A stretch of DNA of 9,306 nt, taken from contig JBMNVR010000025.1 in NCBI GenBank assembly GCA_050946935.1, forward strand, positions 1 to 9,306, given 5' to 3'. Below are positions 1-7,070 of the stretch, in pieces; within the stretch, counting starts at the first letter, position 1, and every line of letters starts with the position of its first letter. A program made the position numbers and the translations under genes. This stretch comes from UQRS01 sp050946935 (GTDB lineage Bacteria > Bacillota > Clostridia > Oscillospirales > Acutalibacteraceae). Under the pieces are notes generated by a model. That model was given only the letters and a program-made list of their open reading frames with translations, ran no database searches and was not told the DNA's origin.

Positions 1-47
1 TTTACGGGCAGCAAGTAACAGGCTCTGCGCAGCTGGCAGATCGTATT

Positions 48-87
48 ACACGTTTTACGTGTCCGCGAGGAATAGAGGGCTTTGCCC
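48..87. other. Two small TTT-loop hairpins upstream of the terminator
   Basis: Two short perfect inverted repeats lie just left of the terminator. ACACGT (48-53) pairs with ACGTGT (57-62) around a TTT loop. GGGC (77-80) pairs with GCCC (84-87), also around TTT. No gene covers this stretch: frames on both strands are short or are shadows of the large minus-strand gene. The stems may be the tail of a transcript entering from the left, or 3' structure of the large gene. Their function is unknown and the stems are short. Confidence 0.4.
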
Positions 88-99
88 GCATGTGAAATA

Positions 100-127
100 C
101 CCCCGGCTTTGCCGGGGGATTTTTATT
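100..127. terminator. Rho-independent terminator, strongest on the plus strand
   Basis: CCCCCGGC (100-107), loop TTT, and GCCGGGGG (111-118) form a perfect 8-bp GC stem. It is followed on the plus strand by ATTTTTATT, a good U-tract for a gene entering from the left. Read on the minus strand, the same stem lies 32 bases after the stop of the large hydrolase gene but is followed only by TATTTC. It may therefore end both transcripts, less efficiently for the hydrolase. Confidence 0.8.
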
Positions 128-149
128 GCAGTTTGCGTGATACTTTGCC

Positions 150-332
150 TTATGCGCCGGAAACAATCAACGCACGCAGCGCCACGACATCCGAGACGGT
201 TAGTGCGCTGTCCGTATTATCCAGATTGCCGGCGGTAAATTCCCGCTCGGTCCAGCTTCCTCGGACGATCAGCTTACGCAGCTCCACCACGTCGGAGACG
301 GTAACCTCGCCGTCCCCGTCGAGGTCTCCGGG
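150..332 (-). other. Type I dockerin module at the hydrolase C-terminus
   Basis: The last 60 or so residues hold two duplicated segments. The first contains DLDGDGEVTVSD followed by VVELRKLIV, a canonical EF-hand-like calcium loop and helix. The second contains NLDNTDSALTVSD followed by VVALRALIV, with the same helix but a loop one residue longer and without the central glycine. Type I dockerins bind cohesins on scaffoldin proteins, so the enzyme is probably part of a cellulosome-like or cell-surface assembly. No cohesin gene is in the window. Confidence 0.88.
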
Positions 333-3300
333 GCGAACCGAAAGCGCCTGGATTTTCTGCTCGGCCGCCTCCAGCTTAGAGTAGTTGGTGACCAGTGCCT
401 TCTGCGCGTCGGTCAGCGCGTTATAGGCGACGCGCGCAGCCTCCACCTCCGCCTTCTGGTCGAGAGAGGTGATTTCGCCCAGCGCGTCGATCTGGTCGAT
501 CACTGCCTGCGCGGGATCCGCGGCCGAGGTGTTGAAGATCATGACCTCGTTCAGTTGTACCCTGGGCCAGTCGCCCGAAGGCTTGGCGCCCTGGGAGGTG
601 ATTTGGATTTTCACATAGCGGGCGGTGTGCAGGGCGTCAAGCGGAATCGCAACCGGTGCATTCGGCGTGGTTGTGGAGTCCGTAATCTTCCGGACGGTGG
701 TAAAGGAGGTCTCTCCATCGGCTTTGATCTGAATTTCGAAATCTCTGGGGAAACCGGCTGCGCTGACGCCGTCTTCGGACAGGAAGTTCCGCGGATACAG
801 CTTAATCAGGTCAAAGTCCGTGTCCTGCTCCAGATCAATTTCAATCCAAACCGGACTACTGCTCAAATCCGTTTCGTGGATGATTTCGGTCGTCCAGCCG
901 CCGTCGCCCAGAACGATTCCGTCGGTCAGGTTTTCCTTGCTCCAGGTGGAGGGCGCACTCATCTCATTACTGACCGTTACGGGCTTGCCGTAAGCCAGAT
1001 TGTTTTGGTTGTCGCCCGAGATGTTGACAACCTGCTGATTGATTGTTTCGGCGGAAATCTCGAAATCCGGGTTGAAGTTCTCTGAATTCATATAGCGCAG
1101 AATGGCGTTGCGCAGCGCCATAGCTTCCGGATACTCCGTTTTCAACTGCTCGAGTCCCATGGAGGACACAACGACCGAGCCGTTTCCGACCTTCGCCTCA
1201 TATAAAAGGCTCAAATTCTCTAATTTTTCAAATCCGTCGAGAACCTTCACCAACGGTTCGAGCCGTTCCCCGTTTTCGTTTGTGAGATCATCCAGATTCA
1301 TCGGCCGGCCAAGCTTTGCCATTGCCCACCACTGATAATCCGAGTGGTATTCGGTTGGGAAGGTTTCAAACAGCGGGTGCGCGGGATCCAGCAAAAGACC
1401 CATCGTGCCGGGCTGGTTCTGGTCGTAGGTCGACCAGAACGCGGTGGAGAATCTGCCCTCGCGGCTTTGCGGCAGCGCGGCCGCGCTGGCTCTGGGACTC
1501 AGAAAAACCTTGCCGCCGTTCTCCAGAATATCCATGGCCGTGTCGTCCAGATACTCCGCGATGTAGACCTCCCCGTCGGAAACCGGTTCGCTGTCGGGAT
1601 AGACCCACAGGTTATAGCTGTTCCGGCCGTCCTGGCAGGAGAGCGTGAGGGTCATCTGTGCTTCAGCCGCAATGGCGTTCAGGGGGATGGAGATTTCGCC
1701 GGCGCTGGTCAGCTCTCCCTGCGGGAAGGAGGCGGAGTCGGTGTCTCCCTCAAAAAACACGGTTCCGTCCGCGTAGGACAGGGTGTAGTGGACGGCGCCG
1801 CTGAACGCCTTGTTGGAATAGTTGGAGAGAAGCAGCTCACCGGTCAGTGTTTCCGAATTGGTAAAGCAGAATTTGGAAATCTGAAGCAGGGGAACCACCG
1901 GGCTGAAAAATTCGGAGAAGGCTTCCGGATCTGCGAAATCATAGGGCTTTGTCTCGCCGAAGGCGTTCATCATGCCGACGAGGGCGGTGCCCTGGCCGCT
2001 GAAATCCTGAATGCCGAGCAGGGAAATGCCGCTCATGCCGGAGGTTCGCAGCACCGCTTCGATTTCGGCCTTGTAGCCGATTCTCGACAGCATGCCGGAG
2101 GCTTCGATCGCTTTTCGGATATCCTCTTCAGAGAGGCCCTTCGCCTCAGCTTTTTGCGCGATCTGCTTAAAGTTCCTCGCGTCGAGTATGCCGGTGTACC
2201 GCTGCGTTTCGGTGAGAAGGTCGGGGAACACCTGATACTGCCCGACCTCAAAGCTGAAGGACGGCAGGCCATAACCGGATAACTGCTCGATCACGTTATC
2301 ATAATTGACCATGCCGGAGGGGTAGCTCTGATTGACAAACCCGCCAAGGCCGCCGTACGAACCCCGAAAATGGCTGTCACCAAATTGCTGTGCGGTGAAG
2401 AAATCCGCGCTGGGGGAGGGGGCGGCGCCGCCGAAGGCAATGTTGGAACCGGGGGCATAGAGCCTTGTGGGATCCGTCGCTTTCAGATCGCTGACCAATT
2501 TATCTCCATACACGGTGTAATCGTCGCCGTTGTAGGAAACCTCATTCCCGAAGGAGAGCATAACAAAGGAGGGATGGTTGGCGTATTCCCGGATGATTGC
2601 AAAGGCCTCTTTGGTATAATAGTTTCTCCGAATCTCATCGCCGAGCATGGGACTGTCCCAGCAGGACAGCTCGGGCTGCAGATACAGACCCAGCCGATCG
2701 GCGGCCCGGAAAGCCGCCTCCGGCGGGCACCAGCTATGAAAACGCACCGCGTTGATTCCATAGGATTTATAGGTGGAAAACAGACTTTCCCAGGACGCCT
2801 CGTCCATGGGGGCGTAGCCAGTCAGGGGGAAGACAGCGCAGTTGGCTTCTCCTCTTAAAAACACCTTGTTTCCGTTGATTTGCATAGCGCCTGCGCCGTC
2901 TCCTTCAAAAACGCGCATACCAAATTCCGCTGTGGCGGAGGAGCCGTTCGGCAGCGCGGCGTGCATGGTGTAGAGCGGGGTGTCAAACTCGCTCCACAGC
3001 CGCACGTTTTCGGGCATGGCATAGTCGCGAATCATGAAGGTTTTCGCCTCTCCCGCCGCAAGAGAGATTTCCAGCGCCCTCTCGCCCGCGTCGCCGCAGT
3101 TCAGCGCCAGCGTGCCGGCCCAGTCTGCGTCGGACGTATTACGGATGTCCGCTTCGACCGTGGCGCTTTTTAGATCCTCATTGGGATAGACGCGGATATC
3201 GTCGATGAACACCGGCTCGTGTATTTGCAGGACGAACCGGCCTAAAATGCCGTTCCAATTGGTTTGGGTTTCGTCGGTCGCCATGTGCGAGTTCTTGATT

Positions 3301-5801
3301 GCGTTGGCCGGCATGTCGGGATAGGAGTTGTCCACGACGATGGTGATTTCATTATACGCGCCATACTGTATATTCGCGGAAAGATCATAGCTTTGGGATA
3401 CGGGCAGGGCATTGGATGTTTCCGGTGCGAAAACCTCTGTGCCGTTTACCCATACGCGCGTTACCCTTGTACGTTCCATGAACAGCTCTATCTGCTTGCC
3501 CGCCAGAGCCTGGCTGATATACACGTCTTTTTGATAGACGGCCGGCCCGGTGTATTTGTAATAACGGCTTAGCCTCTGGATATCATCAGCCGGATTGTAG
3601 GTGCCCTTCTTGTTGGTGTCGAGAGTCCCGGGGAGAGAAACTGTATCCGGCAGCTCCATGTCGCTGCTGTAGCTGTCCAGCCCCAGCCTCCACTCGCCCG
3701 ACAGGTCGAGTGTGTCGCTGTCTGTCGCGTCCATCGTTTTGATAAAATCAAGGATGAGAACGCAGGCCTTATGAATTTCCGGCTTTGCGGCGTCGGGGCT
3801 CGCATAGGTCTGACCTGCCTGTTCCAGAAGGGCTTCGGCGCTTGCTTTGTCCTCGGGGATCTCCAGCCGCGCGGTCAGCTCGGTCAGGGACTGGATAAAC
3901 CCGGCGAGATCTTCTTTGCTGTATGCCTTGGCCTTGGCGAGAAATGCCGCGCAGGCCTCGTCGATTCGGTCTTTGATCGCATAGTATTCGTTCGGAAGCA
4001 AAGCATCATTCTCCAGTTCGTTGTAAAATTGATCTACGGCGGCTTCAAATGCCGCTACATCTTCGGCGGAGAAATTTCCGATTTCTGTGCCGATAATCGC
4101 TTTCCGGATTAAATCGGCGGCGTAGTCGTAGCTGGAAAACGCGCCGACGATGCCGCGGTCGAAGGTGGTGATATCGACCTCAGACACGGTTGTGTTGGTT
4201 CCGGATGTGGCGAGGGAATAGATTTGGATATATTTTGCCGTTACATATTCAAGATCCACAATGCTGGCGTTTTGGGTTGTGTCTCCGGTGAAATCGGTGA
4301 TCAGCCGCATATCGTCCAGAGAGTCGCCGGCGTATATCTGTCCCGAAGTGATCTTGCCCGCGTTGGCGTCCTGCCGCGGCGCAATGGTGATGTCGTTCAG
4401 GATCATCTTTTTGTCCAGCCGGATGGTCAGAATGTGCGGAAAGGGCGCGTCCTGGGGCGTCCATTCGCTGTGCCAGAAGGTGCCGGCGTCGTTGTCCACC
4501 GCCTTTTCGGGCGCATAACTTGCGTTGAATGTGTTCGCAGAGGCGGTCATCATACTCTTCGGGACCGCCACTGCGCCGAAGGATTGGCGAACCGCGCTTA
4601 TGCCGATTTCGGAAATAACCGTATTTGTGCCGGTTGTGGCAAGCGAACAAATCTGAACATATTTCGCCTCGGTATCTGCCAGGTCAACCACGATCGCGTT
4701 TCGACTGCCATCTCCCGTAAAATCGGTCACAAGCGTCATCGCGTCAGGGGAATTGCCGGCGTAGATTTGTCCTGCGGTAATTTCTCCGCCGCCGTCCTGC
4801 CTTGGCGAAATGGAGATGTCGTGCAAGATCATGCTTTTGTTCAGTTCGATGGTCAGAATGTGCGGAAAAGGCGCATTCTCAGGCATCCATTCGGTATGCC
4901 AGAAGGTGCCCGGATTCCCGTCAATCGCATTTTCGGGCGGATAATCCGTGTTGTATGTATTTGCAGAAATCTGCATCGCTCCTTGTGCAACGTCGAACAC
5001 ATCGCTTTCAAAAGCGTTGAGGTTGATTTCAGAAATTACCGTGTGTGCAATGGTCGTCTCCAACGAGCGGATTTCGATATATTTTGCTTCGGTGCGGTTC
5101 AGATCAATCACAGTGGCGTCCCGGGTGGTATCTCCCGTGAACTCGGTCACGAGTTCCATTGTGTCGGGAGAGCTGCCGGCGTATATCTGCCCCAAGGTGA
5201 TTTTTCCGCCGTCGCCGTCCTGCCGCGGCAGAATAGAGAGGTCGTTCAGGACTCTTGCCCGATCCAGCTCGATGGTAAACGAGTGCGGAAGGGGCGTGGT
5301 CTCGGGCAACCACGCGGTATGCCAGAAGGTGTCCGTCCTGCCGTCAATGGCGTTTGCAGGGGGGTAGTCGGGACTAAAACTGCTGGCCATGACCGTCATG
5401 CTGCTCTTCGGAACCGGAGTCACGCGACCACCTTCCTCTCCTTCGCTTTCGCTCAGCAATTGGAGGATCCCCGCCTCTACCACGGAAATTTGATTTTGGA
5501 TCGCCTGCGGATCCTCCGTGTCCAGCAGGCCGCGCAGCCTTTCGCTTTCCGTTTTCAAAGCGTCATAGTCTGTCTGGCTGATCTGATGCGCTTGGTCGCC
5601 GATCAGATTTTCCAGATACGCGAGCACTGAGTCGGCTTTTTGTATGGTTTTCAGGATCATGGAATCGTATGTATCCGCGTTGCTGACCTCTGCGGCCGCC
5701 GCGCCGTCGGGCTGCGCGGCCAAATAGGATGGCATGGTTAGCAGAATAATAAAAATTGACATAAGAATGGAAATCATGGATTTTAACAAATTGGTTCTCA
5801 T
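150..5801 (-). CDS. Secreted modular GH2-type glycoside hydrolase with discoidin modules and dockerin
   Basis: A very large exported glycosidase of about 1,883 residues. Numbering is from the ATG at 5801, preceded by AGGAGGG and followed by a clear signal peptide (residues 1-29, ending SYLAA). The order is: helical segment 37-116; three F5/8-type C (discoidin/CBM32-like) modules near 134-266, 275-403 and 415-548, each with an FWHxxW motif; helical spacer 556-690; GH2 jelly-roll 696-860; Ig-like domain to about 966; TIM barrel about 968-1288; glutamine-amidotransferase-like region about 1400-1575; fourth discoidin module 1595-1757; three-helix segment; type I dockerin 1824-1881. By family analogy Glu1087 (in FGNEVS) is the acid/base and Glu1185 (in SFEVGQY) the nucleophile. 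The barrel also has RFHSWCPPEAAF and DFSGQGTALVG, typical of a GH2 subfamily often annotated as a beta-galactosidase or glucuronidase relative. The substrate is not determinable. The dockerin implies attachment to a cohesin scaffold. The gene diverges from the AraC gene, its likely regulator. Confidence 0.93.
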   Translation of the reverse strand: MRTNLLKSMISILMSIFIILLTMPSYLAAQPDGAAAAEVSNADTYDSMILKTIQKADSVLAYLENLIGDQAHQISQTDYDALKTESERLRGLLDTEDPQAIQNQISVVEAGILQLLSESEGEEGGRVTPVPKSSMTVMASSFSPDYPPANAIDGRTDTFWHTAWLPETTPLPHSFTIELDRARVLNDLSILPRQDGDGGKITLGQIYAGSSPDTMELVTEFTGDTTRDATVIDLNRTEAKYIEIRSLETTIAHTVISEINLNAFESDVFDVAQGAMQISANTYNTDYPPENAIDGNPGTFWHTEWMPENAPFPHILTIELNKSMILHDISISPRQDGGGEITAGQIYAGNSPDAMTLVTDFTGDGSRNAIVVDLADTEAKYVQICSLATTGTNTVISEIGISAVRQSFGAVAVPKSMMTASANTFNASYAPEKAVDNDAGTFWHSEWTPQDAPFPHILTIRLDKKMILNDITIAPRQDANAGKITSGQIYAGDSLDDMRLITDFTGDTTQNASIVDLEYVTAKYIQIYSLATSGTNTTVSEVDITTFDRGIVGAFSSYDYAADLIRKAIIGTEIGNFSAEDVAAFEAAVDQFYNELENDALLPNEYYAIKDRIDEACAAFLAKAKAYSKEDLAGFIQSLTELTARLEIPEDKASAEALLEQAGQTYASPDAAKPEIHKACVLILDFIKTMDATDSDTLDLSGEWRLGLDSYSSDMELPDTVSLPGTLDTNKKGTYNPADDIQRLSRYYKYTGPAVYQKDVYISQALAGKQIELFMERTRVTRVWVNGTEVFAPETSNALPVSQSYDLSANIQYGAYNEITIVVDNSYPDMPANAIKNSHMATDETQTNWNGILGRFVLQIHEPVFIDDIRVYPNEDLKSATVEADIRNTSDADWAGTLALNCGDAGERALEISLAAGEAKTFMIRDYAMPENVRLWSEFDTPLYTMHAALPNGSSATAEFGMRVFEGDGAGAMQINGNKVFLRGEANCAVFPLTGYAPMDEASWESLFSTYKSYGINAVRFHSWCPPEAAFRAADRLGLYLQPELSCWDSPMLGDEIRRNYYTKEAFAIIREYANHPSFVMLSFGNEVSYNGDDYTVYGDKLVSDLKATDPTRLYAPGSNIAFGGAAPSPSADFFTAQQFGDSHFRGSYGGLGGFVNQSYPSGMVNYDNVIEQLSGYGLPSFSFEVGQYQVFPDLLTETQRYTGILDARNFKQIAQKAEAKGLSEEDIRKAIEASGMLSRIGYKAEIEAVLRTSGMSGISLLGIQDFSGQGTALVGMMNAFGETKPYDFADPEAFSEFFSPVVPLLQISKFCFTNSETLTGELLLSNYSNKAFSGAVHYTLSYADGTVFFEGDTDSASFPQGELTSAGEISIPLNAIAAEAQMTLTLSCQDGRNSYNLWVYPDSEPVSDGEVYIAEYLDDTAMDILENGGKVFLSPRASAAALPQSREGRFSTAFWSTYDQNQPGTMGLLLDPAHPLFETFPTEYHSDYQWWAMAKLGRPMNLDDLTNENGERLEPLVKVLDGFEKLENLSLLYEAKVGNGSVVVSSMGLEQLKTEYPEAMALRNAILRYMNSENFNPDFEISAETINQQVVNISGDNQNNLAYGKPVTVSNEMSAPSTWSKENLTDGIVLGDGGWTTEIIHETDLSSSPVWIEIDLEQDTDFDLIKLYPRNFLSEDGVSAAGFPRDFEIQIKADGETSFTTVRKITDSTTTPNAPVAIPLDALHTARYVKIQITSQGAKPSGDWPRVQLNEVMIFNTSAADPAQAVIDQIDALGEITSLDQKAEVEAARVAYNALTDAQKALVTNYSKLEAAEQKIQALSVRPGDLDGDGEVTVSDVVELRKLIVRGSWTEREFTAGNLDNTDSALTVSDVVALRALIVSGA
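4158..5402 (-). repeat. Three tandem discoidin-module repeats inside the hydrolase gene
   Basis: Three in-frame repeats of about 141-142 codons (about 5402-5004, 4979-4593 and 4559-4158). Each has the pattern Y-P/A-P-E/A-N/K-A-I/V-D, then FWHxxW, PRQD, GQIYAG, a T-D/E-FTGD motif and a closing V-I/V-SE motif. Similarity is visible at DNA level too; for example GCCAGAAGGTG occurs in all three on the plus strand. They look like internal duplications that have since diverged. In this family such modules are galactose- or polysaccharide-binding, and three copies would raise avidity for a repetitive glycan. Confidence 0.85.
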
Positions 5802-5865
5802 GTATCTTCCCTCCTGTATGGAAAGTGTGGACTTTGGCCAGCGTGATTTCATGCCGCTTCCCTCC
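5799..5865 (-). promoter_or_regulatory. Duplicated ribosome-binding-site and start module
   Basis: On the minus strand GGAGGG (5865-5860), seven bases, then ATG (5852-5850) is followed 51 bases later, in the same frame, by GGAGGG (5814-5809), seven bases, then ATG (5801-5799). The 17-base units match at 14 positions. The downstream ATG gives a normal short signal-peptide n-region (MRTNLLKS) and is preferred. The upstream ATG would add 17 residues (MKSRWPKSTLSIQEGRY) before it. Both are well-formed initiation sites. Confidence 0.6.
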
Positions 5866-5944
5866 AAATCAGTCAGTTGTTTTGCTTTTGCCTGTATCTG
5901 CTAAATTGAGGGTAGCACACCCGCTGTGCATTATCCATAGAATT

Positions 5945-5982
5945 AATTTTCAAATACATATAAATAATTGACAATTTTGAAA
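5945..5982. promoter_or_regulatory. Paired AT-rich operator-like elements in the divergent gap
   Basis: Two 10-base near-palindromes, AATTTTCAAA (5945-5954) and AATTTTGAAA (5973-5982), differ only in the central base and are 28 bases apart centre to centre. The second overlaps the -35 end and spacer of the regulator promoter. AraC-family proteins commonly bind paired sites in divergent gaps, so these are candidate operators. The region is strongly AT-rich, so chance similarity is a real alternative. Confidence 0.3.
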
Positions 5983-5995
5983 AAAGAAATATAAT
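5968..5995 (+). promoter_or_regulatory. Sigma-A-type promoter for the AraC-family gene
   Basis: A perfect TTGACA (5968-5973), a 16-base spacer and a perfect TATAAT (5990-5995) lie 38 bases before the ATG at 6033. The match to the housekeeping consensus is near-ideal apart from the one-base-short spacer. I found no equally good promoter facing the hydrolase gene, which fits that gene needing an activator. Confidence 0.8.
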
Positions 5996-6032
5996 AGAAA
6001 CAACATCAGATTTTGTATTGGAAGTGCAGGAT

Positions 6033-6878
6033 ATGGAAAAGAAGATCAATATCATCCTACCTGAGCATATATTGAACTCTTTGGAATTTGATCATAACTT
6101 TGTGATTACGCGAATCGGGTACTATCAAAACCCAACCAATCATTATATAGAGCGAACAGATTTAAAGGACGCGGTTTTATTGCTGTGCCTGAACGGATCG
6201 GGGTATGTACAATATAAAGGTAAAAATTACAATATAAAGCGTGGCGATGTGGTCTTTCTTGAGCCGAATGTTCCGCATAGCTATGGTTCGGTGGGAAACG
6301 ATCTTTGGACCATACTGTGGGTGCATTTTGACGGGAAAGGAATACCGGAATATGTGAAGCTTCTGAAAAAATACAATATAGATTATGTTTTTAACACGCC
6401 GAACTACAACAGCATTGCCGAGGAGCTGAACAATATTTTGCTGCTGCTGGAAAGCAATTATAACTCGTTGGACATCGGCAAAGCCTGCTGCCTTTTACAG
6501 TTGGTTTTATTGAATATTCTGGAGATGCATTCCGATACTGTCTCCACCAACAATCAATATATCAAAAAGGCCGTCGGTTTTATGAAAGACAATATTGACA
6601 ATAATATTACTCTGGATGATCTTTCCCGGTATTTGGGAATTTCAACCTATCATACGATCCGGATTTTCAAAGGGATCTTAACGTCCACGCCCATGCAGTA
6701 TTATAATATGATGCGGATGAACAGGGCTGCAAAGCTTCTGCGGTCGACCGACATGACCGTAACCGAAATCAGCCAAAAGCTGAATTACAGCAGTCCGTTT
6801 TTGTTTTCACAGCAATTCAAGAAGAAAATCGGCGTTTCGCCGACCGTATATAAAAAGAGTGTGAACTGCAAGTATTGA
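6033..6878 (+). CDS. AraC-family transcriptional regulator
   Basis: A cytoplasmic one-component regulator of 281 residues. The N-terminal half (about 20-105) is a cupin-type effector domain, with the sugar-pocket pattern GSGYVQYKGKNYNIKRGDVVFLEP and then PHSYG. The C-terminal 100 residues carry the two AraC helix-turn-helix motifs: LDDLSRYLGISTYHTIRIFK (about 194-213) and TVTEISQKL...FSQQFKKKIGVSP (about 242-270). The ATG at 6033 is preferred over an in-frame TTG at 6018, because GGAAG sits 8 bases before the ATG and the protein still has its whole cupin. The gene diverges from the dockerin glycosidase. Local AraC proteins of this type normally activate the adjacent glycan-use gene on binding a released sugar, so this pairing is likely but inferred. 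Codons are AT-rich compared with the flanking genes. Confidence 0.93.
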   Translation: MEKKINIILPEHILNSLEFDHNFVITRIGYYQNPTNHYIERTDLKDAVLLLCLNGSGYVQYKGKNYNIKRGDVVFLEPNVPHSYGSVGNDLWTILWVHFDGKGIPEYVKLLKKYNIDYVFNTPNYNSIAEELNNILLLLESNYNSLDIGKACCLLQLVLLNILEMHSDTVSTNNQYIKKAVGFMKDNIDNNITLDDLSRYLGISTYHTIRIFKGILTSTPMQYYNMMRMNRAAKLLRSTDMTVTEISQKLNYSSPFLFSQQFKKKIGVSPTVYKKSVNCKY

Positions 6879-6887
6879 CGCTTAACG

Positions 6888-6923
6888 GGGCGCCGCCGTG
6901 CAGCCGCGGGGAGAGGCCCTTTT
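6888..6923 (+). terminator. Weak candidate terminator after the AraC gene
   Basis: Ten bases past the stop, GGGC (6888-6891) can pair with GCCC (6916-6919), and inside it CCGC (6893-6896) with GCGG (6906-6909). A TTTT follows immediately. The stem is interrupted by an unpaired stretch on the right arm, so this is an imperfect terminator. It is the only candidate before the next promoter. Confidence 0.35.
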
Positions 6924-6965
6924 GATCCGGCGAGCAAACACCTCAGCCTCGCAAAAGATTAAGCA

Positions 6966-6994
6966 TTGCATGTTTCGTCACGATCGTGTATAAT
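6966..6994 (+). promoter_or_regulatory. Sigma-A-type promoter for the DUF4190-type gene
   Basis: TTGCAT (6966-6971), a 17-base spacer and a perfect TATAAT (6989-6994) lie 76 bases ahead of the start codon at 7071. This gives a 5' leader of about 70 bases, so the gene is transcribed separately from the AraC gene. Confidence 0.78.
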
Positions 6995-7016
6995 GACCGC
7001 AGGGATTTGTGTGAAC

Positions 7017-7062
7017 GCCTGTCTGGTGGTTTGACAGGCAATTTCTGTTGTATGAAGGAGGT
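7017..7062 (+). promoter_or_regulatory. Leader hairpin and strong ribosome binding site
   Basis: In the 5' leader GCCTGTC (7017-7023) pairs perfectly with GACAGGC (7033-7039) around a nine-base loop. AAGGAGGT (7055-7062) follows, an almost full anti-16S match placed 8 bases from the ATG. The hairpin lacks a U-tract and does not cover the Shine-Dalgarno, so it may only stabilise the message. The ribosome site fixes the start at 7071. Confidence 0.55.
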
Positions 7063-7070
7063 TATCTTAC

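Noticed and set aside
82..384. 100-codon plus-strand frame at the left end
   Set aside because: It starts before and runs through the terminator stem and then lies antisense to the dockerin, with Ser/Arg/Thr-rich low-complexity sequence.
1344..2282. 312-codon open plus-strand frame opposite the GH2 barrel
   Set aside because: Antisense to the catalytic domain, Gly/Arg/Val-rich with no domain pattern, and no ribosome site that stands out. It is a coding shadow.
4224..5630. 468-codon open plus-strand frame opposite the discoidin repeats
   Set aside because: It lies entirely antisense to the well-supported hydrolase, has no recognisable domain or signal, and its internal repetition simply mirrors the three discoidin modules. 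High GC at third positions keeps the antisense frame open.
5930..5958. Possible housekeeping promoter for the hydrolase using GATAAT on the minus strand
   Set aside because: The only nearby -35-like TTGAAA is 12 bases away, too close, and the base at proper spacing (TGTATT) is poor.
5873..6055. 60-codon minus-strand frame in the divergent gap
   Set aside because: It spans the AraC promoter and start, is AT-rich noise (many Ile, Ser and Phe), and has no convincing ribosome site.
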